This document shows positions 17,323-25,873 of a stretch of DNA of 64,000 nt, piece after piece. Location of the stretch: the NCBI RefSeq assembly GCF_000473045.1, contig NZ_AXAY01000033.1:40542-104541 (forward strand). The letters run 5' to 3'. Source of the stretch: Bradyrhizobium sp. WSM3983. GTDB taxonomy: Bacteria; Pseudomonadota; Alphaproteobacteria; Rhizobiales; Xanthobacteraceae. A program made the translations under genes and the position numbers. Position 1 is the first letter of the stretch; the number at the start of each line of letters is the position of its first letter. Under the pieces are notes generated by a model. It worked only from the letters and a program-made list of their open reading frames with translations, had not been told where the DNA came from and made no database searches.

Positions 17323-19005
17323 CTATCTCACCGTCGTCACGCGAAGGATCTCGGCGGCCGAGGTGGTTCCGGCCAGGCATTTTGCAAGCCCGTCCTCGAT
17401 CATCGTTGTCATGCCGTTGCGAACCGCGACCTTGTCGATCGAGGCCCAGTCAGACTGGGACTCGATCAACCCGCGAACCTCCTCGTCCATCTCCAGCACT
17501 TCGAAAACGCCACAGCGTCCGCGATAGCCGACGCCGCCACAGCGCTCGCATCCCGTCGGTTCGAAAATGACGTTGCCCAGCCGCAGGCCGATCGCAGCGT
17601 AGCGAGGGTCGGCATCGAGATCCGCCTGTCCGAGGGGACGGCTAGACTTGCAGCGCTCGCACAGCTGCCGGACCAGGCGTTGGGCGACGACCGCCCGCAA
17701 GGTGGAGCGCAGCAGGAACGCTTCGACCCCGAGATCCAGAAGGCGCGGCACCGCGGCGGCGGCCGTTTCCGTGTGCAAGGTCGTCAGCACAAGGTGACCA
17801 GTCAATGCCGCGTGAACGGCGACGTGCGCCGTCTCGGAGTCGCGGACCTCTCCGACCATGATCACGTCGGGGTCCTGACGTACAAATGAGCGCAATGCAG
17901 TCGCAAACGTCAATCCGATCGACGACTTGGTCTGGGACTGACAAATTCCCGGGATCTCGTATTCGACGGGATCCTCGATCGTCAGGATTTTGCGGGTCGG
18001 CTCGTTGAGGAGCGACAGGACGGTGGCGAGCGTCGTCGTCTTGCCGCTGCCGGTTGGTCCAGTGACGATGATCATGCCGTGCGGCAGGGCAAGCGTGCGG
18101 CGCAGCTTGGTCTGGTCGCCGGCGAGAAAGCCCAGCTTGTCGACGGACAGCAGCGCCCGATCCCTCGGCAGCAGACGGATCACGGCGGACTCGCCATGCT
18201 GCGTCGGCATGATCGCGACGCGCATGTCGATCTCCGAACGAGCGACCCGGACTCTCGCCGCTCCGTCCTGCGGCAAGCGACGCTCCGCAATGTTGAGGCC
18301 GGCAAGTATCTTGATCCTCGAAATGACGGCCTGAGGTGGTACCCCGCTCGGCGTCGCAACGCTGCGCAACAAGCCATCGACGCGCATCCGCACCACCAAC
18401 GAGGATCGCGCCGGCTCGATATGAATATCGCTCGCGCGTGTTTCGACGGCGGTTTCGAACAGATCATTGACGGCTCGGACGACAGGAGCGCCGCTCGCCA
18501 GGTCGCGCAGATTATCGATATCGTCGTCCTGAACCGGCGCGCCCGCAGAACCGGCCTCGTCGGTAACCTGATCCTGTCCGAGGCGCTGATCGAGCGCGAT
18601 CGCAATATCCTCGAACGAAGCGATCTTGACTACAGGCTGAGCGCCGAGAACGATTGCAGACGCCTGGATCGAAGCAGCGTCAAACGGATCGGCGACGACC
18701 AGGATCGCGGAACCTTCGGCCGGCTGGCAAGGGAAAACCGCCATCTCGCGCAGGAAGCGCCGCGAAAATTGCTGAGCTTTCGATTCCGCCGCCATCAATT
18801 CCTGAAGCGAGATGCGCGGGAATTCGGCGAAGCGCGCCACCTCCTCCGCGAATTCCGCGGACGAAAGATCGCTCAGCTCCCATAATTTGCGCAGGTTGCC
18901 TTCACCCGCCCGGGCGCTGTCGCCGAGCTTGTCGACGTCCGCTTTCTTCAGGCCCGCGCGTTGACTGAAATAGGCAGCAAAATCAAGCGCAGTCGGAGCG
19001 GCCAT
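17323..19005 (-). CDS. gspE: T2SS assembly ATPase GspE
   Basis: A 560-residue hexameric secretion ATPase that drives pseudopilus assembly from the cytoplasm. It has an N-terminal N1E/N2E region (residues ~1-150). Walker A is GPTGSGKTTT at 316-325, the Asp box is near IEDPVEYE (343-350), Walker B lies in DPDVIMVGEVRD (378-389), and the His box is LTGHLVLTTLHTE. A tetracysteine zinc site is formed by C449-ER-C452 and C486-ER-C489, as in classical GspE. It is the first gene of the minus-strand gsp operon, divergent from gspD across a 296-base region. Confidence 0.95.
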   Translation of the reverse strand: MAAPTALDFAAYFSQRAGLKKADVDKLGDSARAGEGNLRKLWELSDLSSAEFAEEVARFAEFPRISLQELMAAESKAQQFSRRFLREMAVFPCQPAEGSAILVVADPFDAASIQASAIVLGAQPVVKIASFEDIAIALDQRLGQDQVTDEAGSAGAPVQDDDIDNLRDLASGAPVVRAVNDLFETAVETRASDIHIEPARSSLVVRMRVDGLLRSVATPSGVPPQAVISRIKILAGLNIAERRLPQDGAARVRVARSEIDMRVAIMPTQHGESAVIRLLPRDRALLSVDKLGFLAGDQTKLRRTLALPHGMIIVTGPTGSGKTTTLATVLSLLNEPTRKILTIEDPVEYEIPGICQSQTKSSIGLTFATALRSFVRQDPDVIMVGEVRDSETAHVAVHAALTGHLVLTTLHTETAAAAVPRLLDLGVEAFLLRSTLRAVVAQRLVRQLCERCKSSRPLGQADLDADPRYAAIGLRLGNVIFEPTGCERCGGVGYRGRCGVFEVLEMDEEVRGLIESQSDWASIDKVAVRNGMTTMIEDGLAKCLAGTTSAAEILRVTTVR

Positions 19006-19077
19006 CGACGTATACCAAAGTCACCGGAAACCGCTGCGCGGCAATCGCGGCATTTACCCGCCGTTTGATAATGAAAA

Positions 19078-19099
19078 TGTGACGGTATCGTTGGTCACA
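19078..19099. promoter_or_regulatory. Inverted repeat in the gspE/gspD divergent promoter region
   Basis: TGTGAC (19078-19083) and GTCACA (19094-19099) form a perfect inverted repeat with a 10-base spacer between the two gsp transcription units. The surrounding 19060-19150 is AT-rich. The spacing does not fit CRP (which needs 6 bases between TGTGA and TCACA). It may be a shared operator for both halves of the T2SS; the regulator is not known. Confidence 0.4.
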
Positions 19100-19301
19100 G
19101 GACAAGGTGATCGCCGCTCCCCCCTCATGTTAATTACGAAGCAGTCAAAAAGAGCTGGACGATAGATACGACAAGATCATCATGTGAGGCCCGTCGCGCA
19201 ACGAACATCACCACACATTGCTGTCACATACGAGGACTAAGACGTCCGTCATTCGGCCTCCTCGCCTGCAGTATCAGGGCGAAGTACAGGGCATCTTTTG
19301 A

Positions 19302-21677
19302 GTGAGGCAAACAGTGGGCCGAACAGCACGCCGGATCGGCTTGTTTGTCCAATGCGCGTTGGTCTACACGCTTTTGACGGCGTGCAACACGATGTCCGGG
19401 CTTGCTCCCTACGAGACGCGCGATCCCGACACTTTCGACAAGGTACGCTCACTCGATTTGCTGCCGCGCGATCCCGCGCAGGTCCAGGAACGGCAGGTCA
19501 ATACCGGCGCCCGCGCGAAGCCCGCAATTTACGAGAGCGTTCGGGTCGACGATACGCCCGTCGCAAGCTCGCGCGCCGCGGCACAGCCCTCCGCGAGCGG
19601 CGAACGCTTCGAGCTCAATTTCGATAATTCCCCGGTAGCCTCGGTTTCCAAGGTGGTGCTCGGCGATATCCTCGGTGTCGGCTACGTGATCGACCAGCGC
19701 GTACAGGGTACGATCAGCCTGTCTTCCGGTCGTCCCATACCGAAGTCCGATGTTATCTTCGCGCTCGAGAACGCGTTGCGTATCGGCGGCGTCGCACTGC
19801 TGCGGGACGACACCGGATACCGACTGGTCCCGCAGGCCGAGGCTATCGGCGCCGGGGGCATCGACAGCCCCGATCGCATGGAGCCGGGCTACGGCATTTC
19901 GGTCGTCCCGCTAGAGTTCGTCTCCGCGCAGACCGTCGTCAAACTGGTGGACGGTTTCACCACGAAGCCCGGCATGGTGCGCGCAGACCCGGCTCGGAAT
20001 CTTGTTCTGGTCCAGGGCTCCAGCAGCGAACGTCGCAGCGCAGTCGATCTGGTGCTCAGCTTCGACGCTGACTGGATGAAGGGGCAGTCCGTCGGCATAT
20101 TCCCAATCCAGAACAGCAATCCGGGGCCAATCATTGCCGAGCTCGAGAAGATTGTCGACTCTGGCGACGGTGGCGTGTCGCAGAACGTGGTCAAGTTTCA
20201 AGCGATCGCCAGGCTGAACGCCATTCTTGCGGTAACCCGCAAAGCGGAGCTCCTGAAGCGTGTCGAGACGTGGGTACGCCGCCTCGACACAACGAACAAC
20301 GGGCGCTCGGCGGTTCACGTCTACCGCGTGAAATTTGGCGAGGCCAAGCAGATTGCCCGCGTCCTCAATGACATCTTTGCAGGAAGCGGCAGCGGCGGAT
20401 CATCCGCGTCCGGTCTCGACAGCGCTGCCGGCCAGATTGCGCCAGGATCCGGACTGTCATCGAGTTCTAGCGGCTCTCCACTGAGCCGGCTCTCGGCCTC
20501 TCCAACCAATACGTCACTAGGATCGTCAAGCGCCGGAGCGCAGTCTGCGGGCGGCACATCGGCGAACAGCGGCGCCGGCGGCCTCTCGCGCGGAGAGGCC
20601 GGTTACGGCGCGACGGCTGGCAACCAGGGTAGCAGCTTGTTCGACAACGCCAGCACTGGCGGAAAGGCAGGCACGACCGGCGGCGGCCCGGCCGGCGTTC
20701 TCGACGGCGTGCGGATCACGGCTGACTCCGTCAACAACTCGCTGCTGATCTATGCCAGCCAGGAACAGTACGCGATCATCGAACAGACCATCCGCCAGAT
20801 CGACCAACCTCAGCTGCAAGTCGCGATCGACGCGACGATTGCCGAGGTCACGCTGACGGACGATCTGCAATACGGTGTCCAGTCCTACATCATGAGCAAG
20901 GACGTCGGGCTGAAGTCTGACGTAGGCTCCTTTGGCTATGCTGGCGCCACGGCCGCCGTCAACGCCGCGGGCAACGTCCTGCTCAATCGCGCCATCCCCG
21001 GCTTCAACTTCCTCGTCGGCTCAGCCACCACCCCGAGGGGAATCCTGAATGCGCTGCATGCCGTCACGGACGTCAAGGTACTCTCGAATCCTTCGTTGGT
21101 CGTGATCGACAACCAGGTCGCGACATTGCAGGTCGGCGACGAGATTCCGATCCAGACTGGCAGTGCAACGGTACTTACCGGCAGCAACACGATCGCCAAT
21201 ACGACCGACTACCGCAGCACCGGCATCATTCTGCGCGTCGTGCCGCGCGTGAATGCCAACGGCAATGTCCGCCTGGACGTCGAGCAAGAAATCAGCAACC
21301 CCGTCAACAACTCGACGTCATCGACGTCCTCCTCGACTTCGACAAACTCGCTGACGCCCACTGTTTCGACGCGCAAAGTGCGAAGCTCGATTGCGGTTGC
21401 AAGCGGACAAACCGTCCTGCTCGCCGGCCTGATCAGCGACACCCAGAACCGGACACGATCCGGCATTCCGGGCCTCGACCAGATTCCGGGACTTGGCGAT
21501 GTCCTGTCGCAAACGGAAAAGACCATCAAACGTACCGAATTGATCATTTTCATTCGCCCGCAAATCATCCGAGATGGTGCAGACGCGCACTTCGTGGCGG
21601 AAGAGCTGCGGACAAAGCTTCGTGGCACGATCGAGGCCTCCGGATCGACCCTGGGGCCGACTCCCCACGTTCGCTGA
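19302..21677 (+). CDS. gspD: T2SS secretin GspD, lipoprotein type
   Basis: A 791-residue outer-membrane secretin. The N-terminus is a lipoprotein signal (lipobox LLTAC with Cys28), so the secretin is probably self-piloted like the HxcQ liposecretin. Then come N0-N3 domains (FELNFDNSPVASVSKVVLGD; GYGISVVPLEFVSAQTVVKL; VHVYRVKFGEAKQIARVLND). A roughly 100-residue Ser/Gly/Ala-rich insertion lies at residues ~361-466, followed by the secretin core with LSNPSLVVIDNQVATLQVGD, VLLAGLISDTQ, SGIPGLDQIPGLG and TELIIFIRPQII. No gspC and no pilotin gene are seen. It is divergent from gspE. Confidence 0.95.
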   Translation: MRQTVGRTARRIGLFVQCALVYTLLTACNTMSGLAPYETRDPDTFDKVRSLDLLPRDPAQVQERQVNTGARAKPAIYESVRVDDTPVASSRAAAQPSASGERFELNFDNSPVASVSKVVLGDILGVGYVIDQRVQGTISLSSGRPIPKSDVIFALENALRIGGVALLRDDTGYRLVPQAEAIGAGGIDSPDRMEPGYGISVVPLEFVSAQTVVKLVDGFTTKPGMVRADPARNLVLVQGSSSERRSAVDLVLSFDADWMKGQSVGIFPIQNSNPGPIIAELEKIVDSGDGGVSQNVVKFQAIARLNAILAVTRKAELLKRVETWVRRLDTTNNGRSAVHVYRVKFGEAKQIARVLNDIFAGSGSGGSSASGLDSAAGQIAPGSGLSSSSSGSPLSRLSASPTNTSLGSSSAGAQSAGGTSANSGAGGLSRGEAGYGATAGNQGSSLFDNASTGGKAGTTGGGPAGVLDGVRITADSVNNSLLIYASQEQYAIIEQTIRQIDQPQLQVAIDATIAEVTLTDDLQYGVQSYIMSKDVGLKSDVGSFGYAGATAAVNAAGNVLLNRAIPGFNFLVGSATTPRGILNALHAVTDVKVLSNPSLVVIDNQVATLQVGDEIPIQTGSATVLTGSNTIANTTDYRSTGIILRVVPRVNANGNVRLDVEQEISNPVNNSTSSTSSSTSTNSLTPTVSTRKVRSSIAVASGQTVLLAGLISDTQNRTRSGIPGLDQIPGLGDVLSQTEKTIKRTELIIFIRPQIIRDGADAHFVAEELRTKLRGTIEASGSTLGPTPHVR

Positions 21678-21728
21678 TCACCGGCGTGCCCGGCGGGGAT
21701 GTCATAGAGAGGGGCGCGAGTTGATCGT

Positions 21729-22217
21729 ATGAGCAGGTTCATCAGTTGCGCTCTTCTCGTCGCGATGCTCCTTATGGATGCGGCACACGCGGAGCCGCTT
21801 GCGCCTGGCGGTGCAGCGTTCAGCCGTGGTGACTACAATCGGGCCGCGCAGCTTCTGCTCCCGGCGGCCGAACGCGGCAACTCGCGAGCGCAAGGCATGA
21901 TCGGGTTCATGTATGCGACCGGCCAGGGCCTTCCACAGTCCTATGACGCCGCGGCCTACTGGTACCGGCTCTCGGCCGAACAGGGCAACACGACGGCGCA
22001 ATATCTCCTCGGCCTTGCCTACGACAAGGGTCAGGGCGTTCCGGCCGATGACGTCGCCGCGTATAAATGGCTCAACCTTGCGACCGCTCACGCGCCGAAA
22101 CCGCTGCGCGAGAACTACGCCAAGCTGCGAAACGCGGTCGCCTCGAAGATGAGTCGCGGTCAGATCGAGGCGGGTCAGTGGTATGCTCTGCGCTGGCCGG
22201 CCGATTCTCCGTTCTGA
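21729..22217 (+). CDS. Secreted Sel1-repeat protein
   Basis: A 162-residue exported protein. The signal peptide ends MDAAHA. Then about three Sel1-like (TPR-type) repeats follow, visible as AQGMIGFMYATGQGLPQSYD, AAAYWYRLSAEQGNTTAQYL and GLAYDKGQGVPADDVAAYKW. Sel1 repeats mediate protein-protein contacts. It starts 51 bases after gspD on the same strand and probably shares its mRNA. It could therefore act as a periplasmic accessory of the secretin, or a GspC substitute in bridging; both are guesses from location. Confidence 0.83.
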   Translation: MSRFISCALLVAMLLMDAAHAEPLAPGGAAFSRGDYNRAAQLLLPAAERGNSRAQGMIGFMYATGQGLPQSYDAAAYWYRLSAEQGNTTAQYLLGLAYDKGQGVPADDVAAYKWLNLATAHAPKPLRENYAKLRNAVASKMSRGQIEAGQWYALRWPADSPF

Positions 22218-22427
22218 ACCACCGCATAAGTCGAGATCGCCACGGGATCAGTCTCCTTTTCGAACGGAATCCAGCGAACTTTGCACACCGGCGACATGCG
22301 TCGAGGCGGAGTTGCTAACGTTTAATGTTATAGATATAGTAACTTCATGATAGTGCCACGCTCGACCGACAGTATGCCGCCAGGTTAAATTTGGCATTGG
22401 CCGCTCCTTTTTAGAGAGGATATGAAA

Positions 22428-23171
22428 ATGATTGATGAGTCCGGACCACAAGCCACGCCGACTGAACGGAAATCGACGACCACCCGGCGGCAGATGCTGG
22501 CCGGTCAGGCGAAAGCGCTTCTCGCGATGGGCGCGACGGTTCTCATGGCCACCACGGCGAAAGCTGCTCCGCGTCCGCCTTGCTTCGTGCGGGGAACGAA
22601 GCTTCGTTCGACCGACGGCGAGCTAAGCGTCGAGACCATCGCGGTCGGCGACCAGCTCATGACGGTGAGCGGAGCTTTCCGTCCCGTTGTCTGGGTGGGC
22701 AGCTGGCTGGGTCAAAAGCGCGCTGGCGAGTCCTGGAGCAAGCAGATGCGGCCGGTGCGCATCAAGCAATCGGCGCTCGCTCCGAACGTGCCTTACGAAG
22801 ACCTCCTGATCTCGCAGGGACATGCGATCTTCATCGACGGTCTCCTCGTTCCGGCTGGCGAGCTCGTGAACGGCACCACCGTCCTGCTGGAGACCGCGGA
22901 CGAGAGCGACACGCTGGAGTATTTCCACGTCAAGCTGGCAAGCCATGATATGGTTCTCGCCGCCGGCGCTCCGGTTGAAACGCTGCTCCACCACCCCGCC
23001 GCCACGGATCTCGAGGGCCGCCGGATGCAGGCCGGACCGTATTGCGCTCCAGTCGTTTGCAAGGGCCTTCCCGGGGTGCTGTGGTCGCGATCGCGCCGCA
23101 TTGTGACGCCGCTGTTCGGACCTCAGAAACTCGATGTTATTCGCGAGCGGCTGGTGCGCCAACCCTCCTGA
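22428..23171 (+). CDS. Hint-domain protein with twin-arginine-like signal
   Basis: About 247 residues. The N-terminus TTRRQMLAGQAKALLAMG plus a hydrophobic stretch ending TAKA resembles a Tat signal. The mature part begins with a Hedgehog/intein (Hint_2) domain: PPCFVRGTKLRSTDGELSVE, VGDQLMTVSGAFRPVVWVG, then ISQGHAIFIDGLLVPAGELV. Cys at the block-A position is present. I see no C-terminal His-Asn pair needed for splicing, so it may be an autocleavage-type or non-splicing domain. ATG 22428 is preferred over 22422 because GAGAGGA then lies 7 bases upstream. It is followed by the broken peptidase gene and lies close to T2SS genes; function unknown. Confidence 0.75.
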   Translation: MIDESGPQATPTERKSTTTRRQMLAGQAKALLAMGATVLMATTAKAAPRPPCFVRGTKLRSTDGELSVETIAVGDQLMTVSGAFRPVVWVGSWLGQKRAGESWSKQMRPVRIKQSALAPNVPYEDLLISQGHAIFIDGLLVPAGELVNGTTVLLETADESDTLEYFHVKLASHDMVLAAGAPVETLLHHPAATDLEGRRMQAGPYCAPVVCKGLPGVLWSRSRRIVTPLFGPQKLDVIRERLVRQPS

Positions 23172-23379
23172 GATTTGGGGCCCGCGCGACGACGGCTTCG
23201 CCGGACCTGTTCATGGCCCGGCGATGGCAAAGCGGAGGGCTCGAGCGCGCCCCTTTCGACCCTCCAGCTCCGCGGGTCCGGGCTGCAAAGGTAAATGCAA
23301 TTCGATCAAATTGACCCGATGGCTTGGGGAATCTCGAATCTTCCGTGCCAATGCTCCTCAGTTGCTACGAAACTGGGGA

Positions 23380-24036
23380 GTGGGCGCCTTGGCCGCCGAC
23401 ATAAGAGATCGCAAACCTTGTCGGAATGCCGAGATCGCCCGAGCGTCGCGCTATATCGCTTGCGCGTTCCTGCTACTGATGTCGTGGCCAGCGCATGCAT
23501 TCCTGGCCCGGCCGGCCATCTTTGCCGCGCTCGGTTCGGTCGTCAAGGCCCCTAGCGGATGGCAGCAATTCTGCACCGAAAATCCTGAAGATTGCGGCTC
23601 CGACGGCGCGCCTCCCCAGGACGTCATGCCGAGCCCGGAATTGCTCCAACAGCTCTATGCGATCAACGGGTGGGTCAATACTCGGGCCAAATGGACCAGC
23701 GACGACGAGCTCTACGGAAAGCCCGAGCGCTGGGCCTATCCCCTCGATCGCGGCGACTGCGAAGATATCGTCCTGCTGAAGCGGCGAATGTTATCCAAGT
23801 CGGGCTGACCGCTGAGCGCCCTCCTGATCACATCGGTCGAGGAAAAGACAGCCGCAAAAGACCGTCATGCTGTCTTGACTGTCCGGACCGACCGCGGCGA
23901 GTTTATTCTCGATAACCAGACCCCGGAAATTTTGTTCGCTGGTGAGACGAACTACCGTTACCTGACCCGTCAAAGCACGGCCGACCCCAATGTGTGGGTG
24001 GCGTTCAGCCCCGACCGCCCCACCGTTGTCCGGTAA
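23380..24036 (+). pseudogene. LapG-like transglutaminase-type cysteine peptidase (BTLCP), interrupted by in-frame TGA
   Basis: The frame encodes a signal-like helix (ACAFLLLMSWPAHA), then the bacterial transglutaminase-like cysteine proteinase family: FCTENPEDCGSD, LQQLYAINGWVNTRAKWTSD, WAYPLDRGDCEDIVLLKRR. After KSG a TGA stops the frame at 23806-23808. The same frame then continues as PLSALLITSVEEKTAAKDRH, AVLTVRTDRGEFILDNQ and on to TAA at 24034-24036. The catalytic Cys codon (23758) lies before the stop; the His (23866) and Asp (23911) codons lie after it. A product ending at the TGA would lack two triad residues. A single base change from TGG (Trp) or TTA (Leu) suffices. The start is uncertain (GTG 23380 or TTG 23389). 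Confidence 0.8.
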
Positions 24037-24320
24037 CGCAGCTTCCGATCATCAGGTAGCTCGCGCGTCATTGCCGCCACGAAATCGTGTTGGCGTCGTG
24101 CTGACGTATCCTCTAGCAGACCGCACCGAACTGGCGATCGAGATCCCCACCCGGGACCCTCAGAGTTTCAGCTGACGGGCAGCGCCTCCTGGTTGCAAGG
24201 CAATTCCTCACACAATTTTCAGAAACATATCATTTAACATACAACACCAATATGCTATTATATAATAAGACTCGGTATCCTATCGAGAAGATAACAGATT
24301 GCATTCGAAAGGCCAATTCC

Positions 24321-24869
24321 ATGAAACCAATCTACATGCTTGCCGCCGGTGCTGTTCTGGCGTTTGCCTCAACCACGTCGGCGGACGCAGCAATCTATGA
24401 CTTCACAATTCATAGCCAGAATTATGATGTCGCCGGTGAAATTACCACCAGTGGCAACCAGATCACATCGATCGTGGGGCAGTTCACCGGTCTGCTGAAC
24501 GCGACGATCACGGGCCTGCTCGATCAGCCCAACGTTTATTTCACCAGCGATAACCTGTTCAATTCAACCTCCCCGTTCGTATCGAACCAAGGACTCCTGT
24601 TCGGCGCGGGAGGATATTCGATCAACATCTACTCCGTCGCGAGCGGCGGCGGTTACGACTATTATATCGCGAACAGTCAGTTCCTCGGTAACTATTATTC
24701 TGATCCGACCTCTTCCCCCCTGTTCGCTCCCGGTGATCTGATCCTAGGCGGAACCATTACGGCTGTGCCCGAGATTTCGACTTGGGCGATGTTGATCGTC
24801 GGATTTGCCGGACTGACCGTTCTCAGCAGAAGGCGCTTCACCCAGCAGGGATCCCGGGTCGCCGCCTGA
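24321..24869 (+). CDS. PEPxxWA-CTERM sorted surface protein (1)
   Basis: 182 residues with a signal peptide (YMLAAGAVLAFASTTSADAA) and a Gly/Ser/Asn/Tyr-rich secreted body of unknown fold (IYDFTIHSQNYDVAGEITTS). The C-terminal sorting signal is VPEISTWAM, a hydrophobic helix (LIVGFAGLTVL) and SRRR. Proteins of this type are processed by an exosortase and are usually co-distributed with exopolysaccharide loci. ATG 24321 is chosen over 24252 because it starts a proper signal peptide and has AAAGG upstream. No exosortase gene is in the window. The body has lower GC than its neighbours. Confidence 0.85.
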   Translation: MKPIYMLAAGAVLAFASTTSADAAIYDFTIHSQNYDVAGEITTSGNQITSIVGQFTGLLNATITGLLDQPNVYFTSDNLFNSTSPFVSNQGLLFGAGGYSINIYSVASGGGYDYYIANSQFLGNYYSDPTSSPLFAPGDLILGGTITAVPEISTWAMLIVGFAGLTVLSRRRFTQQGSRVAA

Positions 24870-24949
24870 TCGCAACCCGCCTGTAGAAACCAAAGTCCGG
24901 GGACGATCTTGCAACTCCCCGGCTTCGCTTCATCGGAAGCTGTGATCCT

Positions 24950-25873
24950 TCATCGTGTCTCGGCGGGAGCCGCATTCGGTTCGATCTCGCGCCAGCTCAG
25001 TACCCTGTAAGGTTCATCGCCGTCCTCCAGCTGGATCACGATCTCGGCGGACGTGCGCCAGCCATTGTCCAGCACCACCTGACAGTTGAGCCGAACGTTA
25101 TCGTCCGAATAGATAGAGATCATTCCACCTGCAGATCCCAGAAGATTGATGACGGCAGAAGGCGTGTGCGGCAGACTTTCCCGGCGGGCAACGAAAGCGG
25201 CCGTTTGGACCGGCTCCACGCCTGGCAACGCGGCGATGACCTCGGGTGCTGCACCGAAAACGTCCACCTGACGCCGCCCGCTGTACACTGTCACGAATTG
25301 GAGCGCTTTTTCGACCAGCGCGGCTGGAAGCCCGGGAATGGACCAGAGTTCATCTTCACTCGAAAATGAACTCCCCTTGGGCCCGTAGGACAACCCCGCA
25401 TCGCGGTAGACCGCCATTTCGCGATCCCGTGCTTGCTCCTTGAGCGCGGATCGCCATCCCACCAATCGGTCGGCGTAGGCCGTGGCGTCTTCAGAACTCG
25501 AGCCCAGTTCCTGAAACAAATTTGCGAAGACCACTGGAGGAGCGAAATTGAGGTCGACCCGCGTCGCTTCCGCAGCAGAAGTGACGGTCACGGAGGCATT
25601 GTCCAGCCTGAACGAAATCGAATTTCGCGGCGCCCGCTCCCCTTTCGCGCTCGACAGCAGGTCGTAAGCTGCAAGCTCGACACCGGCGAGGATCAGTAGG
25701 CGCGAGCGAACGCGGTCGTTATCGAACCTGACGGATGTTGCTGAGGATGACACATAGGCCGCCGTAACGCCGGCGAGCGTCGCCAAGATTGCCAATAGCA
25801 CCAATGCCGGCACCGTCGCAAAACCCTGGTTGGATCTCCCACGACGACACCCTACGGGACCGCCGCACCTCAT
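24950..25873 (-). CDS. gspK: T2SS minor pseudopilin GspK (set 2)
   Basis: A 307-residue paralogue of the GspK at 13195-14094. The leader ends GRSNQG/FATVPALVLLAIL. The body matches set 1 block by block: YADRLVGWRSALKEQ, FSSEDELWSIPGLPAALVEK, QFVTVYSGRRQVDVFGAAPE and VIAALPGV. It overlaps gspJ-2 by 4 bases. A complete, intact copy argues for function rather than decay. It could form an alternative tip with the J and I copies upstream in the same operon, on a pseudopilus built by the shared GspG/E/F. Confidence 0.9.
   Translation of the reverse strand: MRCGGPVGCRRGRSNQGFATVPALVLLAILATLAGVTAAYVSSSATSVRFDNDRVRSRLLILAGVELAAYDLLSSAKGERAPRNSISFRLDNASVTVTSAAEATRVDLNFAPPVVFANLFQELGSSSEDATAYADRLVGWRSALKEQARDREMAVYRDAGLSYGPKGSSFSSEDELWSIPGLPAALVEKALQFVTVYSGRRQVDVFGAAPEVIAALPGVEPVQTAAFVARRESLPHTPSAVINLLGSAGGMISIYSDDNVRLNCQVVLDNGWRTSAEIVIQLEDGDEPYRVLSWREIEPNAAPAETR

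Noticed and set aside
19078..19099. CRP or FNR/FixK-type site in the gsp promoter region
   Set aside because: The spacing between TGTGA and TCACA is 12 bases instead of 6, and TTGAT-N4-ATCAA is absent.
23806..23808. UGA recoding as selenocysteine in the LapG-like gene
   Set aside because: The position aligns with a Trp/Leu site, not a catalytic Cys, and I see no convincing selenocysteine-insertion hairpin. A nonsense change is simpler.
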